NCBI GenBank assembly: GCA_002007465.1
Contig: LNAC01000857.1
Span: 434,849-498,848, forward strand
Source of the DNA: Ailurus styani
Lineage: Eukaryota; Chordata; Mammalia; Carnivora; Ailuridae
DNA length: 64,000 bases
Reading direction: 5' to 3'
This document shows positions 34,684 to 47,300 of this stretch, in pieces; position 1 is the first letter of the stretch; each line of letters opens with the position of its first letter. A model generated the notes under the pieces. It saw nothing but the letters and a program-made list of their open reading frames with translations, had not been told where the DNA came from and did not search any database. The position numbers were made by a program, and so were the translations under genes.

Positions 34684-36137
34684 TTTTTATTAAGTTATGT
34701 TAGTCACCATATAGTACATCATTAGTTTTTGATATAGTGTTCCATGATTCATTATTTGCATATAACATCCAGTGCTCATTACAGTACATGACCTCCTAAT
34801 ACCCATCACCAGGGAACCCCATCCCCTTACCCGCTCCCTTCTGAGACCCTCAGTTTGATTCCCAGAGTCCATAGTCTCCCATGTTTGTCTGCCTCTCTGA
34901 TTTCCCCCTTCAGTTTATCCTTCCTTCCCCTAACGTCTTCCATGCTATTGCTTATGTTCCACATATAAGTGAAACCATACGATAATTGTCTTTCTCTGCT
35001 TGACTTATTTCATTTAACTTAATACCTACCAGTTCCATGCATGTTGATGCAAATGGTGAATATTCATCCCCTTTGATGACTACTATTCCATTGTATATAT
35101 AGACCACATTTTCCTTATCGATTCATCTGCTGAAGTTCACCTCAGCCCTTCCACAGTTTGGCTACTGTGGACATTAGTTGCTATGAACACTGGGAGGCAC
35201 ATGTCCCTTCTTTTCACAACATCTGTATCTTTGGGGTCAATACCTAGTAGTGCAGTTGCTGGGTCATAGGGTTGCTCTATTTTTAACAACTTGAGGAACC
35301 TCCATAGGGTTTTCCAGAGTGGCTACACTGGCTTGCATTCCTATCAACAACATAAAAGTATTGCCCTTTCTCCACATCCTTGCAACATATTTCGTTTCTT
35401 GTCTTGTTAATTTTTGCTATCCTAACTGGTGTAAGGTGTTATCTCAATGTTGTTTTGATTTATATTTATATTTCCCTGATGCCAATTGATGTTCAGCACT
35501 TTTTCGTGTTTCTGTTGGCCATATGGATGTCTTCATTGCAGAAATGTCTGTTCATGTCTTCTGCCCATTTCATGACTGGATTATTTATTCTTTGGGTGTT
35601 GACTTTAATAAGTTCTTTATAGACTTTGGATATTAGCCCTTTATCTTATATGTCATTTGCAAATATCATCTCCTATTCTGACAATTGTCTATCAGTTTTG
35701 TTGACTGTTTCCTTTCTTGTTCAGAAGCTTTTTATCTTGATGAAGTCCCAATAGCTGATTTGTGCCCTTGCTTCCCTTGCCTTTGACGATCTGTCTAGGA
35801 TGAAGGCTCTGTGGCTGAGGTAGAAAAGACTGCTGTCTGTGTTCGACTCAAGGATTTTAATGGATTCCTTTCTCACATTGAGGTCTTTTATCCATTTTGA
35901 GTTTATCTTTGTGACTGATGTAAGAAAAAGGTCCAGCTTCATTCCTCTGCATGTGTCTGTCCAAATTTTCACAATGCCATTTGTCGAAGAGATTGCCTTT
36001 TTACGATTTGACATCCTTTACTCTTTATTGAAGGTTAGTTGACTATACATTTGAGGGTCCATTTCTGTGGTCTCTATTCTGTTGGATTGATCTGTGTGTC
36101 TCTTTTTGTGCCAATGTCATGCTGTCTTGGTGATCAC
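34684..36137 (-). mobile_element. L1 copy I/K, left part (3'UTR and ORF2 C-terminus)
   Basis: A minus-strand L1 3' end (T-run, ttatgttagtcaccatatag) leads into ORF2 C-terminal sequence and stops at tgatcac (36131-36137). ORF2 resumes at exactly this codon at 43069, so this is the 3' part of one element whose 5' part is 43069-48597. Confidence 0.82.
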
Positions 36138-36195
36138 GATTTTGGTAATTTTTGGTTATTATATTTTTTTAATTTTTTTGGCTAATTTTTTCCAG
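36138..36195 (-). mobile_element. Tail of a short L1 insertion (left part of nest)
   Basis: A T-rich stretch between the tgatcac duplication and L1 copy J. Together with 43030-43068 (T-run plus 'tgtgttatgttagtcaccat') it appears to form one short 5'-truncated L1 3' end. This inserted into copy I/K first and then received copy J in its T-tract. The left part is degenerate, so this is tentative. Confidence 0.5.
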
Positions 36196-37797
36196 GATTT
36201 TTCTTTTTTTCTTTTTCTTTTTCCTTTTCTTTTTCTTTTTCTTTCTTTCTTTTTTTTCCCCATGGGTTCAGGTCTGTGAATCATCAGGTTTACACCTTAT
36301 ACAGCACTCACCATAGAACAAACCCTCCCCAATTTCCATAACCCATCCACACTAAGCCCACCGAGCCACCCCCAAGTAACCCTCAGTTAGTTTTGTGAGA
36401 CCAAGTCTCTTAAACTTTGTCTCCTTCCCGATCTCATCTTGTTTCATATTATTCCTCCCTACCCCTCACAATCCCCTACCCTGCCCGTCAAGTTCCTCAT
36501 ATCAGAGAGATCATATGATAATTGTCTTTCTCTGATTGACTTATTTCGTTTAGCATAATACCCTCTCGTTTCATCCACGTCATTGCAAACGACAAGATTT
36601 CAGTTCTTTTGATGGCTGCATAGTATTCCATTGTATATACATAACCCACCTCTTCTTGTCCATTCATCTGTTGATGGACATCTATGTTCTTTCCAGAGTT
36701 TGGCTATTATAGACATTGCTGCTATAAACATTTGGGTGGCATGTGCCCCTGAGGATCACTACTTCTGAATCTTTAGAGTAAATACCTAATAGGGCAATTG
36801 CTGAGTCATACAGCATCTCTGCTTTCAACTTTTTGAGGAACCTCCATACTGTTTTCCAAAGTGGCTGCACCAGCTTGCATTACCACCAACAGTATAGAAG
36901 GGTTCCCCTTTCTCCGTATCCTCACCGACATCTGTCATTTCCTGACTTGTTAATTTTACCCATCCTGACTGGTGTGAGGTGGTGGTATTTCACTGTTGTT
37001 TTGATTTGTAATTCCCTGATGCCGAGTGATGGTGAGTACTTTCCTGTGTGTCTGTTGGCCATTTGGATGTCTTCTTTGCAGAAATGTCTGTTCAGGTCTT
37101 CTGCCCATTTCCTGACTGTATTATTTGTTCTATGAGTGTTGAGTTTGATAAGTTCTTTATAAATTTAGGATAGAAGCCCTTTATCTGATTTCATTTGCAA
37201 ATATCTTCTCCCATTCTGTCAGTTGTCTTTTGGTTTGGTTGACTGCTTCCTTTGCTCTGCAAAAGCTTTTCATCTCGATGAAGTCCCAATAGCTCATTTT
37301 TGCCCTTGTTTCCCTTGCCTTTGGTGATGTTCCTAGGAAGAAGTTGCTATGGCTGAGGTCGAAGAGGTTGCCGCCTGTGTTCTCCTCAAGGATTTTAATG
37401 GATTCCTGTCTCACATTGAGGTCTTTCATCCATTTCGAGTCTTTTTTTGTGTGTGGTGTAAGGAAACGATGCAGTTTCATTTTTCTGCATGTGGCTGTCC
37501 AGTTTTCCCAACACCATTTGTTGAAGAGACTGTCTTTTTCCCATTGGACATTCCTTAATGCTTTGTCAAGGATTAGTTGACCATAGAGTTAAAAGTCCAT
37601 TTCTGGGCTCTCTATTCTGTTCCACTGATCTATGTGTCTGTTTTTGTGCCAGTACCATACTGTCTTGATGATGACAGCTTTGTAATAGAGCTCGAAGTCT
37701 GGAATTGTGATGCCACCAAACTTGGTTTTATTTTTCAACATTCCTTTGCCTATTCAGGGTCTTTGCTGGTTCCATATAAATTGTAAGATAATTTGTT

Positions 37798-38817
37798 CTA
37801 TTTCTTGAAATAAATTGCTGGTATTTTAATGGGGATTGCATTAAATGTGTAGATTGCTCTAGGAAGCATAGACATTTTCACAATATTTGTTCTTCCCATC
37901 CATGAGCCTGGAACATTTATCCATTTCTTTGTGTCTTCCTCAATTACTTTCATGAGGACGTTATAGTTTTCTGAGTACAGATTCTTTGTCTCTTTGGTTA
38001 GGTTTATCCCTAGGTATCTTATGATATTGGGTGCAAATGTAAATGGGATTGACACTGTAACTTCTCTTTCTTCTGTTTTGTTGTTGGTATATAGAAATGT
38101 AACTGATTTCTGGGTATTGATTTTATATCCTGACACTTTACTGAATTCCTGTATGAGTTCTATCAGTTTTCGAGTGGACTTCTTTGGGTTTTCCACATAA
38201 AGTATCATATCATTTGCAAAGAGTGAGTGTTTGATTTCTTCCTTGCCAATTTGGATGCCTTTTATTTCTTTTTGTTGTCTGATTGCTGAGGCTAGGACTT
38301 CTACTACTATGTTGACCAACAGTGGTGATAGTGTACAGCCATGCTGTGTTCCTGACCCTAGGGGAAAAGCTCTCAGTTTTTCTCCATTGAGAATGATATT
38401 AGCTGTGGGTTCTTCGTAGATGGTTTTGATGATATTGAGGTATGTAACCTCTATGCCTACACCATGAAGAGTTTTGATCAAGAAAGGGTGCTGTACATTG
38501 ACAAATGCTCTCTTAGCATCTATTGAGAGGATCATATGGTTCTTGATCTTTCGTTTATTAATGTCTTGCATCACATTGATTGATTTGCGGATGTTAAACC
38601 AGCCTTGCAGGACTGGAATAAATCCCACTTGGTCGTGGTGAATAATCCTTTTAATGTGCTGTTGGATCCTATTGACTAGTATTTTGTTGAGGATTTTTGC
38701 ATCGATGTTCATCAAGGATATTGGTCTGTAATTCTCCTTCTTGATGGGGTCTTTGCCTGGTTTTGGAATCTGGGTAATACTGGCCTCATAAAATGAGCTT
38801 GCAAGTTTTCCTTCCAT
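37798..38817 (-). pseudogene. L1 ORF2 reverse transcriptase fragment (copy J), longest L1 frame in the window
   Basis: This 339-codon open stretch covers the reverse transcriptase core. In order it has the fingers block ([20 protein letters not shown]), the [17 protein letters not shown] block, [18 protein letters not shown] with LSPLL, the active-site block, and the thumb entry ([19 protein letters not shown]). The catalytic FADD motif reads FAND (LFANDMILY), so the first metal-binding aspartate is lost. The enzyme would be dead even if the frame were complete. Upstream and downstream ORF2 parts are in other frames. The RT-fold identity is certain from motif order; inactivity is inferred from known catalytic residues. 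Confidence 0.9.
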
Positions 38818-41213
38818 TTCTATTTTTTGGAAGAGTTTCAGGAAAAATATTATTCATTCTTCTAGAAATGTTTGGTAGAAATCCCCCCTGGGAAGCCGTC
38901 TGGCCCTGGGCTCTTGTTTGTTGGGAGATTTTGGATGACTGCTTCAATCTCCTTATTGGTTATAGGTCTATTCAAGTTTTCAATTTCTTCCTGGTTCAGT
39001 TTTGGTAGTTTATATTTCTCTAAGAATGCATCCATTTCTTCCAGAGTGTCAAATTTCCCCTTTAGAGTTGCTCATAATATGTTCTTATAATTGTATTTCT
39101 TTGCTGTTGGTTGTGATTTCTCCTCTATCATTCATGATGTTATTAATTTGAGTCCTTTCTCTTTTCTGGATAAGTCTGGCCTGGGATTTATCAAACTTAC
39201 TACTTTTTCAAAGAACTGACTCCTAGTTTCGTTGATTTGTTCTACAGTTCTTTTGGTTTCTATTTCATTGATTTATGCTCTGATCTTTATTATTTCTCTT
39301 CTCCTGCTGGGTTTAGGCTTTCTTTGCTGTTCTTTCTGCAGATCCTTTAGGTATAGGGTTAGTTTGTGTACTTGAGAACTTTCTTGTTTCTTGAGAAAGG
39401 CTTGTATTGTTATATACTTTCCTCTCTGGACTGTTTTTGCTGTGTCCCTTATATTTTGAACAATTCTGTTTTCAATTTCATTTCTTTCCGTGAATATTTT
39501 TAATTCCTGTTTAATTGCCTGGTTAACCCATTCATTTTTAGTAGGATGTTCTTTAGCCTCCACGTATTTGAGTTCTTTCCAAATTTCCTCTTGTGATTGA
39601 GTTCTAGTTTCAGAGCATTATGGTCTGAAAATATGCAGGGAATGATCCCAATCTTGTGGTACCATTTGAGACCAGATTTGTCACCCAGAATGTGGTCTAT
39701 TCTGGAGAATGTTCCATGTGCACTAGAGAAAAATTTGTATTCTGTTTTTTTGGAATGGAATGTTCTGAATATATCTGTGATGTCCTTCTGGTCCAGTGTG
39801 TCATTTAGAACATTTATTTCTTGTTGATCTTTTGCTTAGGTGATCTGTCCATTTCAGTGAGGGGGATGTTAAAGTCCCCTGCTTTTCTATATTATTGTTG
39901 ACCTGTTCCTTTGATATTGTTACTAATTGGTTTATATAATTGGCTGCTCTTATGTTAGGGGCATAGATATTTAAAATTTTTACATCTTCCTGTTGGACGG
40001 ACCCTTTGAATATGACATAGTGTCCTTCCACATCTCTTATTATACTCTTTGGCTTAAAATCTAGTTTATATGATATAAGGATTGCAAATGCACCTTTCTT
40101 TTGATGTACATTAGCACGGTAAATAATTTTCCACCCCCTCACTTTAAATCTGGAGGTGTCTTTGCGTGTAAAATGAGTTTCTTGTAGACAGCATACCGAT
40201 TAGTCTTGTTTTTTTTTTTATCCATTCTGATACCCTGTGTCTTTTAGTTGGGGCGTTTATTCCACATATATTCAGGGTAACTATTGAGAGATATTAATTT
40301 AGTGCCATTTTTTAGGCTTTCTCTTGCTTACAGGACCCCTTTCAATATTTCCTGTAGGGCTGACTTGGTGTTTGCAAATTCCTTTAGTTTCTGTTTGTCC
40401 TGGAAGCTTTTTATCTCTCCTTCTATATTCAAAGACAGCCCAGCTGGATATAGTATTCTTGACTGCATTTTTTTCTCGTTTACTGCTCTGAATATATCGT
40501 GCCAGTTCTTTCTGGTTTACCAGGTCTCTGTGGATAGGTCTGCTGTCAGTCTAATATTTCTACCATTGTATGTTATGGACCTCTTGTCCCAAGCTGCTTT
40601 CAGGATTTTCTTTGTCACTAAAACTTGTAAGTTTTACTATTAGATGATGGGATGTGGACCTATTTTTATTGATTTTGAGGGGGTTTCTCTATGCCTCCTG
40701 GATTTTCATGCTTGTTTCCTTCGCCAAATTAGGGAAAGTCTGTAGTATAATTTTTCTCTGATTACCTTCTGCCACCCTCTCTCTTTCTTCTTCTTCTTGG
40801 TTCCCAAATATTCTAATATTGCTTCGTCTTAAGGTATCACTTATCTCTCAAATTCTCCCCTCATGCTCCAGTAGTTGTTTGTCTCTCTTTTCCTCAGGTT
40901 CCTTATTATCTCTCATTCGGTCATCTATATCACTAATTCTCTCTTCTGCCTCATGTATCCTAGCAGTAAGAGCTTCCTTTTTTATTGCAACCCATTAATA
41001 GCTTTTTTATATTGTAACTTGGTTAGATTTTAGTTCTTTTATTTCTCCAGAAAGGGTTTTCATTTCTCTAGAGAGGGATTCTCTATTATCTTCCATGCTT
41101 TTTTTTTGAGCCCAGGTAGCACCTTGATAATCCTCATTCTGAACTCTCGTTCTTACATATTACTAATGTCCCCATTGATTAGGTCCCAAGTCATTTTTAC
41201 TGCCTCTTGTTCT

Positions 41214-41513
41214 TGTGTGTGTGTGTGTGTGGTGATTTTTTCAGCCTTGTCATTTTATCAAGACAAGAATAGATGGATGAGAGAACAATATACAAAAGGT
41301 TAACAATGACCCCAGAGAAATATACACTAACCAAATCAGAAAAGACCCAAATGTGGGGGGAGAAGAAATAGGGGGAAAAAAGAAGAAAGGAAAAAAACTC
41401 TATCTGCATCTGTATCTATATCATCTACTTCTTTATCTATCTCTGTCTCTGTTTCTATCTCTATATCTAAATCTATATCTATATTATCTATATCTCTATC
41501 TATTAAACTGGTT
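41214..41513 (+). repeat. (TG)n and imperfect (TATC)n simple repeats in L1 copy J 5'UTR
   Basis: A short (TG)9-type run lies at 41214-41231, and an imperfect array of tatc/tctg/tcta units spans about 41399-41513. Confidence 0.85.
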
Positions 41514-41608
41514 ATTTGAACAGTCCCTCTATGTATACAAAAAATAAGGTTAAATACAATGAAGGGAAAAAATATGTCTGTAACAATGAAAATTAAAAAC
41601 GGTTTGGA

Positions 41609-41825
41609 GGGCGCCTGGGTGGCTCAGTGGGTTAAAGCCTCTGCTTTCGGCTCAGGTCATGATCTCAGGGTCCTGGGATCGAGGCCCGCATCGGGCTCCC
41701 TGCTCAGCGGGGAGCCTGCTTCCCCCTCTCTCTCTGCCTGCCTCTCTGCCTCCTTGTGATCTCTCTCCCTCTGTAAAATAAATAAAATATTTTAAAAAAA
41801 TAAAAAATAAAAAATAAAAAATAAA
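41609..41825 (+). mobile_element. Young CAN-SINE in the 5'UTR of L1 copy J
   Basis: Full SINE with a perfect 15-base TSD (taaaaacggtttgga) at 41594-41608 and 41826-41840. Its tail has expanded with aaaaataaaa units. It has the gctttcgg and gaggcccgc variants. Confidence 0.95.
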
Positions 41826-43029
41826 TAAAAACGGTTTGGAAAAAGGTATTGATAAGATAAAATAGTTTTAAAATTTTACAATAGGAAAGAGGAAAAATTT
41901 AAAAGAAAACAGTATGAAAAAATAAAACTCAAAGAATTTAACTTTCAAAGACTAAAGGATCATGGGGGGAAAGCCATGAATTTTACGTGTTGCTTTCCCC
42001 TAGCTCTGGAGTTCCACAATTCTGTGATAGGTGAACTTGGTCTTGGCTGGATGTTCTTGCTGATTTTCTGGGGGAGGGGCCTGTTGCTGTGATTCTCAAG
42101 CATCTTTGCCCAGACGGAATTGCACTGCCTTTGCCAGGAGCCAGGCTAAGTAATCGGCTCGGGTTCACTCTTGGGAGCTTTTGTTCTCTGAAAGATTTCT
42201 GTACAGCTTTGGAGGATGGGAATGAAAATGGCGCCCTCCCAATCTCCAACCCAAAGGAATGGAGAGCTCGGGACCCCATTTCTCAGTGCGTCTTCAGTGA
42301 AAAGCAGTAGGTCTCTCCCATCTCCCTGGTCTCTGGCCGCACTCTGAGCTCACCCAGCCTGGGACCAAGCATTTCTATCTCTGGCACATGGCCCCATTTA
42401 AAATCTCCAAACCCAGCAGATTCCTACAGCATGCTCCTGTGCCGCTCCTCCCAGAGGAGGAAGGAGGGGGTCTATCCTGATCTGCCACTTCTGGGGTCCC
42501 TGCTCAAAGTGCAGTGGCTCAACTGTTCTTTGGATCATGGTTTAAGGTAACACAGATCTGAGAGACCCCTCCTCAGCTTGGCTCCATCTCTCCAGTCAGC
42601 TTTGCCTCTCTGATACCTGGGAGCTCTGTCACCCTCAGACACCCATAGTCTTTTTCTGTCCCTGTGGGTCCTGTGACCACATTTTCCCCGTGAGTGCTTC
42701 ACCCCCCACTTAGCCTCTGGGGTGATGTCCCTCAGTGGAGCAGACTTCTAAAAGTTCTGATTTTGTGCTCCATTGCTCTCTCACTTACCGGGTGCTTGTC
42801 CCTCCCCATGGAGTCTATCTTCCTGTCACTTCACATTCACTTCTCTGCACATCCTATCTTCCAAAAAGTGGTCTATTATCTGTTCCTAGAATTGCTGCTC
42901 TTCTTTTCTTCGATCTCCTGTTGAATTTGTAGATGTTCAGAATGGTTCGATAACTATTTGGGTGAACTCCTGGGACCTGATGATAATCAGTCTCCTACTC
43001 CACCACCTTGTTCCTCCTCCTTTTTCCAG

Positions 43030-43068
43030 TTTTTTTTTACTGTGTTATGTTAGTCACCATAAAATACA
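43030..43068 (-). mobile_element. Short L1 3' end (right part of nest)
   Basis: T-run followed by the 'tgtgttatgttagtcaccat' 3' terminus on the minus strand, ending at the right copy of the tgatcac duplication (43069-43075). See 36138-36195. Confidence 0.6.
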
Positions 43069-43644
43069 TGATCACAACTTTGTAATAGAGGTTTAGGTCC
43101 AGAGTTGTGATGCCACCAGCTTTTGTTTCCTATTTCAACATTTCTCTGGCTATTTGGGGTCATTTCTAATTCCATACAAATTTTAGGATTATTTGTTCCA
43201 CTTCTTTGAAAAACATTCACAGTATATTGAAAGGGGTTGCATTAAATGTGTAGATTGCATGAGGTAGCATAGAGATTTTCACAATATTTGTTGTTCCAAT
43301 TCATGAGCATGGAATGTTTTACCATTTCTTTGTGTCTGCTTCAATTTCTTTCGTGAGTATTTTATAGTTTATTAAAAACAGATTCTTTGCCTCTTTGGTT
43401 AGATTCACTTCCAGGTATCATATGTTTTTGGGTGCAATTGTAAATGGGATCAACTCTGTAATTTCTCTTTCTTCTGTCTTATTTTTGGTGTATAAAAATG
43501 CAACTGATTTCTGTGCATTGATTTTATATCCTGACACTTTACTAAATTCCTGTATGAATTCTAGCAGCTTTGGAGTGTAGTCCTTGGGGTTTTCCACATA
43601 AAGTATCATATTATCTGAAAAGAGAGTTTGACTTCTTTTCCATT

Positions 43645-44133
43645 TCAGGTGCCATATATTTGTTTTTGTTGTCTGATTCCTGAGACTATGACTTCTAGTA
43701 CTATGATGAATAGCAGTGGTGATAGTGGAAATCCGTGTTGTATTCCTGACCTTAGGTGGAAAGCTCTCAGGTTTTCCCCATTGAGAATAATATTTGCTGT
43801 GGGTTTTTTATAGATGGCTTTTAGGATATTAAGGTGTGTATCCTCTATCCTGACACTGTAAATGGTTTTGACGAAGAAAGGATGCTGGATTTCGTTAAAT
43901 GCTTTTTCACCATCTATTGAGACTATCATATGGTTCTTGTTCTTTCTTTTATTAATGTATTGTATCACATTGATTGATTTGCAGATGTTGAACCAACCTT
44001 GCCACCCAGGAATAAATCCCACTTGGTCATGGTGAATAATCCTTTTAATGTACTCTTGGACCCTATTGGCTAGTATTTTGGTGAGAATTTTTGCATCTGT
44101 GTTCATCAGGGCTATTGGTATGTAACTCTCCAT
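43645..44133 (-). pseudogene. L1 ORF2 reverse transcriptase fragment (copy I/K)
   Basis: A 162-codon frame holds the [17 protein letters not shown] block, [18 protein letters not shown] and [12 protein letters not shown]. The active-site region continues in another frame near 43610, where it reads FSDNMILY. It is interrupted on its N-terminal side by a SINE. Confidence 0.87.
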
Positions 44134-44138
44134 TTTGA

Positions 44139-44334
44139 AGATTTTATTTATTTATTTGACAGAGAGAGAGAGAGAGAGAGAGATCACAAGTAGGCAGAGA
44201 GGCAGGCAGAGAGAGAGGAGGAAGCAGGCTCCCTGCCGAGCAGAGAGCCCGATATGGGCCTTGATCCCAGGACCCCAAGATCATGACATGAGCCAAAAGC
44301 AGAGGCTTTAACCCACTGAGCCACCCAGGGGCCC
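44139..44334 (-). mobile_element. CAN-SINE, minus strand, in ORF2 of L1 copy I/K
   Basis: Reverse-complement SINE with a (GA)n run near 44160-44181. A perfect 18-base TSD (tgtaactctccattttga) is at 44121-44138 and 44335-44352. Confidence 0.95.
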
Positions 44335-47300
44335 TGTAACTCTCCATTTTGATGTGGTCTTTACCTGGTTTGGGGATCAAGGTAATGCTGGCCTCATAAA
44401 ATAAGCTTTCAAGTATTCCTTCCATTTCTATTTTTTAGAACAGTTTCAGGAGGAATAGATATTAATTCTTCTTTAAATGTTTGGTATAATTCCCCTGGGA
44501 AGCTGTCTGGCCCTAGGCTCTTTTCTGTTGGGAGATTGTTGATGACTTCTTCAATATCCTTTCTGGTTATGGGTCTATTCAGGTTTTCTATTTCTTCCTC
44601 ATTCAGTTTTGGTAGTTTATTCATCTCTAGGAGTGCATCCATTTCTTCCAGATTGTCAAATTTGCTGGTGTATAGTCATTTATTATATTCTTATAATTGT
44701 TTGTGTTTCTTTGGTGTTGGTTGGGATCACTACTCTATTCATTTTATTAATTTGAGTACTCTATTTTTCCTTTTTGATAAGTCTAGTTAGGGGTTTATCA
44801 ATCTTATTAATTCTTTCAATGAAGCAGCTTCTAGTTTCATTGATCTGTTCTACTGATCTTTTGGTTTCTATTGCATTGATTTCTGCTCCAATCTTTATTA
44901 TTTCTCTTCTCCTGCTGGGTTTAGGCTTTATTTGCTATTCTTTATCAGTTCCTTTAGGTGTAGAGTGAGGTTGTGTCTTTGAAACCTTTCTTGTTTCTTG
45001 AGAAAGGCTTGTATTACTATATAATTTCCTCTTAGGACTGCGTTTGCTGCATCCCAAAGATTTTGAACAGTTGTGTTTTCTTTTTCATTTGTATCCATGA
45101 ATCCTTTTAATTCTTCTTTAATTTCCTGGTAGACCCATTCTTTCTTTAGTAGGATGTTCTTTTAACCTCCATGTATTTGAGTTCTTTCCAACTTTCCTTT
45201 TGAGACTGAGTTCAAGTTGCAAAGCATTTGGTCCAAAAATATGCAGGGATGATCCCAAACTTTGAACTGGTTGAGACCTGATTTGTGACCTATTCTGTGG
45301 TCTATTCTGGAGAATGTTCTATGTTCACTAGAGAAGAATGTGTATTTTGTTACTTTGGGATGGAATATTCTGAGTATATCTGTGAAGTCCATCTGGCCCA
45401 GTGTATCATTTCAAGCATTTATTGCCTTGTTGATCTTTTGCTTAGATCATCTGGCCATTTTAGGCGAGGAGGTGTTAAAGTCCCCTACTAGTATTATATT
45501 ATTGTCAAAGCATTTCTTTGATTTTGTTATTGATTGGCTTATATAATTAGCTGCTATCATGCTAGGAGCATATTTAAAATTGTTAGCACTTCTTGTTGAA
45601 TAGAGCCACTAATTATGATATAGTGTCCTTCCTCATCTTTTATTACAGACTTTGGTTTAAAATGTAATTTGTCTGATATAAAGATTGCCACCCCAGCTTT
45701 CTTTTGATGTCCATTACTTTGATAAATTGTTTTCCACCCCCCCTCTTTAAATCTGGAGGTGTCTTTGGGTCTTAAATGTGTCTCTTGCAGACAACATATC
45801 AATGGATATTTTTTTTTAATCCAATCTGATACCCCGTGTATTTTTATTGGGTCATTGAGTCCATTTACATTGAGGGTAACTATTTAAAAATATGAATTTA
45901 ATGCCTTTGTATTGCCTGTAAGGTGACTGTTATGGCGTATTGTCTTTGTTCCTATCTGGTCTATGTTACTTTTAGGCTCTTTCTTTGCTTAGAGAATCCC
46001 TTTCAATATTTCCAATAGGAATGGATTGGCATTCACAAATTCTTTTAGTTTTTATTTTCCTGGAAGATTTTTATCTCTCCTTCTATTTTTCAATGACAGC
46101 CTAGCTGGATATAGTATTCTTGGCTGCATATTTTTCTTGTTTAGTGCTCTCAATATATCATGGCAGTCCTTTCTGGTCTGCCGGATTTCTTTGGATAGCT
46201 CTTCTGCCAATATAATGTTTCTACCATTGTAGGTTACAGACCTCTTGTCCCAAGCTGCATTCAGGATTTTCTTTGTCTCTGAGACCTGTAAATTTTACTA
46301 TTAGGTGATGGGGTATTTACATTTTTTTATTAATTTTGAGGGTGTGCCTCCTGGATTTTGATGCTATTTTCCCTCCCCAAATTAGGGAAGTTCTCAGTTA
46401 TACTTTGTTCCAATATACTTTCTTCCCCCCTCTCTCTATATTGTTCTTCTGGGATCCCAATTATTCTAATATTTTTCCTCTTATGGTGTCACTTATCTCT
46501 CGAATTCTCCTTTCATGATCCAGTAGTAATTTATCTCTCTTCTCCTCAGCTTCTTTATTCTCCATTATTTGCTCTTCTATATCACTAATTCTCTCTTGTG
46601 CATCATTTATCCTATCCATTAGAAACTCCATTTTTCATTGCACTTCATTAATAACCGTTTTTATTTCAACTTGCTTGGATTTTAGTTCTTTTATTTCTCT
46701 AGAATGTGATTCTCTAGTATCTTTTATGGTTTTTTACAAGCCCAGCTAGTATCTTTTGAATCGTCACTCTGAACTCTAGTTTGGACATCTTAATAATGAC
46801 CATATTGATTAGGTCTCTGGCAGTCAGTAGTGCCTCTGTTTTTTTTTTTAAGGTGAGTTTTTCTGTTTTGTCATTTGTCCAGTGAAGAGTAGATGAATGA
46901 GAGAACAAAATGCTAAAAGGGTAATAATGACCCCAGAAAATTATACAATAAATAAATCAGAAGAATTCCAAAACGGAGTGGGGGGGCGGAATATGATCAA
47001 GCTGGTTAATAGAATAGAGCCACACATTAGATTTTGGTTGTATTTTGGTCTGTTAGAAGAAATTGCTTCCCAAAATTTTAAAGAATGAAGAACTTCTATA
47101 TATACAAAAATAGGGTAAATACAAAGAAGGGATGGAATATGAATGTAAAGATGAAAATTAAAAAGATCTTTTAAAAGGAATTTGTAAGTTAAGAAGTTGG
47201 TTTAAAAGAGAACAAAAAAAATTTTGAAAGAGAGAAAGAGAGAGAATGTAATCAGGCAGGAGACTAGAACAAAACCAGACACTAGATTAGGGTATATTTT

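Larger units (their letters stand above)
36196..43020 (-). mobile_element. L1 copy J, minus strand, nearly full length
   Basis: On the minus strand: 5'UTR from about 43020 (leader beginning gaggaggaacaaggtggtgg) to about 41110, ORF1 about 41110-40290, ORF2 about 40270-36830, then a 3'UTR of the 'catgggttcaggtctgtgaa' type and a long degraded tail (36200-36255). A SINE (41609-41825) lies in the 5'UTR. A 9-base TSD (tttttccag) at 36187-36195 and 43021-43029 is plausible. Without the SINE it is about 6.6 kb, the size of a complete L1. ORF1 is broken into short frames and ORF2 carries stops, so it is inactive. Confidence 0.85.

Noticed and set aside
37798..38817. Reverse transcriptase frame as a candidate defence retron or a novel RT gene
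   Set aside because: Motif order and neighbours match L1 ORF2 exactly, the active site is FAND, and L1 5'UTR and 3'UTR flank it.
41983..42279. 98-codon minus-strand frame, and the similar 47521-47847 frame
   Set aside because: The two translations resemble each other only because both lie at the same place in the 5'UTRs of two L1 copies (J and K). I have no evidence that the shared short frame is translated.
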